A DNA stretch of 64,000 nucleotides from JAAYXS01 sp964550375 (GTDB lineage: Bacteria > Planctomycetota > Phycisphaerae > UBA1845 > Fen-1342): positions 93,823-157,822 of the forward strand of contig CAZJYX010000005.1 in the NCBI GenBank assembly GCA_964550375.1, written 5' to 3'. The notes beneath the pieces were generated by a model. It saw only the letters and a program-made list of their open reading frames with translations. It ran no database searches and was not told the DNA's origin. Numbering within the stretch: the first letter of the stretch is position 1; each line of letters starts with the position of its first letter. Made by a program: the position numbers and the translations under genes. Shown here one piece after another: positions 63,343-64,000 of the stretch.

Positions 63343-63829
63343 GGTACGTCGCTTGCCAGTGTGGGTTACGCTCCCGGCTGCCTGCCTGCTCGGTCTGTGC
63401 ATCGCTCTGTGGATTGAGCCATGGCTGGGTTTATGGTATCTACACAGCAACCTTCAAACGCAGGCGATGCACGTTCTCAGCGAGGTGTGTGACAGAAGGA
63501 CTGCTGGTCTTATCCGCATGGGTTCGTTTGATCAACTGGTGCCATGGGGTCTTGCGATATTCCTCGGCTTGGTGGTGGGTGCAATCGCGAGAGCACGCCT
63601 CGCGCTGCACGCGTTGTCGGGTGGTATGCTCGCCTTCGTCGTCTGCGACCTGTGGTACGCCGTATGTAACCCGGGATGGTACTCGGTGATCAAACCAGAG
63701 ATTCACGTGCTCAAGTGGTCAGCCAGGGTGTTCGCGTGCGTGATCGTGTGGTTGACGTCCCGATGGGTGTATGCGCGCCGCCGGCGCAGCGGCACAAGAG
63801 GCATGCCGGTTTGCGAGGACGGCGAGTAA
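63335..63829 (+). CDS. Polytopic membrane protein inside the Rhs-derived cassette (candidate immunity-type gene)
   Basis: A 164-residue protein starting at GTG 63335 with AAAGGAG 6 nt upstream. Four hydrophobic helices are visible: LPAACLLGLCIALWIEPWLG, LVPWGLAIFLGLVVGAIA, LSGGMLAFVVCDLWYAVC and FACVIVWLTSRWVYA. The C-terminus is basic. The codon pattern looks somewhat less GC-biased than the housekeeping genes. It is flanked by two direct copies of an Rhs core fragment. Small membrane genes in this position often encode immunity to an Rhs toxin tip, but no toxin is seen, so the role is conjecture. The frame opens further left (to 63062) without support. Confidence 0.6.
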   Translation: MGKVRRLPVWVTLPAACLLGLCIALWIEPWLGLWYLHSNLQTQAMHVLSEVCDRRTAGLIRMGSFDQLVPWGLAIFLGLVVGAIARARLALHALSGGMLAFVVCDLWYAVCNPGWYSVIKPEIHVLKWSARVFACVIVWLTSRWVYARRRRSGTRGMPVCEDGE

Positions 63830-63837
63830 GACCCTGC

Positions 63838-64000
63838 ACCTGGACGCTGGCGCGCGAGTTCATCTGGGGCGCGCGCTTCCCCGAGCCGCTGGTGATGGTA
63901 GACTGGACGGCGGCCGGCGACGTGGCGGCCGGATCGGAGGAGGTTTTGCACTACGTCCGTGACGCCCTCGGCAGCGTGGTCGGCCTGCTGGACGCCGGCC
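63838..64000 (+). pseudogene. Rhs/YD-repeat core fragment, copy 2, running off the window
   Basis: In frame from about 63838 it reads TWTLAREFIWGARFPEPLVM, VDWTAAGDVAAGSEEVLHYV and RDALGSVVGLLDAG. WGARFPEPLVM is the Y-x-WG-x-RYID-EPLxM motif and YVRDALGSVVGL the following core motif of Rhs proteins. No start codon or upstream YD repeats precede it, so it begins mid-core. Whether an intact downstream gene continues beyond the window is unknown. Confidence 0.7.
63901..64000 (+). repeat. Rhs core direct repeat, copy 2
   Basis: It matches 63187-63286 at 93 of 100 positions. The window ends inside the repeat, so it may be longer. Recombination between the copies would remove the intervening membrane gene. 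Confidence 0.9.

Overview
The window looks like a chromosomal segment of a high-GC planctomycete, most likely class Phycisphaerae or a relative. This is inferred from family content only. The pointers are C-terminal dockerin-like tails with a repeated NAFDIDPFV motif on several secreted proteins, a prepilin-like protein with an H-x-DG tail, a eukaryote-like UDP-sugar pyrophosphorylase, BACON-repeat and metzincin lipoproteins, and a PilZ/GGDEF/sigma-54 regulatory set. Both window edges cut genes: the 3' part of nadE at the left and an Rhs/YD-repeat core remnant at the right.

Layout. 1-7 kb: nadE end, then two large secreted proteases (trypsin-like S1 and M36/M4-like HEXXH), both with the dockerin-like tail. 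7.2-10 kb: tRNA-Val(GAC), a prepilin-like protein and a Tat-exported DUF362 protein, all on the minus strand. 10-14.6 kb: UDP-sugar pyrophosphorylase, an ECF sigma / zinc-finger anti-sigma / membrane protein trio, and a PQQ-type sugar dehydrogenase-like lipoprotein. 14.7-19.2 kb: a DUF2934 protein, a DegT-type aminotransferase divergent from an ABC exporter with an apparent periplasmic PDZ insertion, and a CheY-like regulator. 19.4-23.1 kb: a lipoprotein, a TPR protein and CinA. 23.3-25.3 kb: rpsB-tsf with a recognisable promoter and leader hairpin. 25.5-27.4 kb: a REC-GGDEF-HD-GYP protein with key residues lost in two of three domains, behind a small motility-like ORF. 27.7-31.5 kb: panB, birA and a polytopic membrane protein. 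31.6-36.1 kb: a tight cluster of PfkB kinase, ThpR, CoaD, a HEAT-like exported protein and a metallophosphatase.

36.3-44.6 kb (minus strand): a gingipain-family (C25) protease with the same dockerin tail, a large TPR protein, and two tandem paralogous metzincin lipoproteins. 45.1-49.6 kb: PilZ, M16 peptidase, and a GAF-AAA-Fis sigma-54 activator divergent from a Dps gene. The Dps gene has a textbook -24/-12 promoter and two operator-like repeats spaced exactly 20 bp; a DUF202 membrane protein follows. 49.9-56.7 kb: DUF89 protein and radical SAM protein, a second radical SAM protein coupled to rsmG, TrmJ-like methylase and trpE. 56.7-62.7 kb: BACON-repeat lipoprotein, release-factor-like GGQ protein, NhaC antiporter and YbaK. 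62.9-64 kb: small membrane ORFs interleaved with two direct copies of an Rhs core fragment.

The most interesting units are the sigma-54/Dps control region, the Rhs-derived cassette at the right edge, the PDZ-containing ABC exporter, the degenerate c-di-GMP protein, and the set of three unrelated protease families sharing one terminal module. At least four genes also have a -10-like hexamer ending 7-8 nt before the ATG, suggesting leaderless mRNAs. All functional statements rest on motif recognition by eye; no database search was run.
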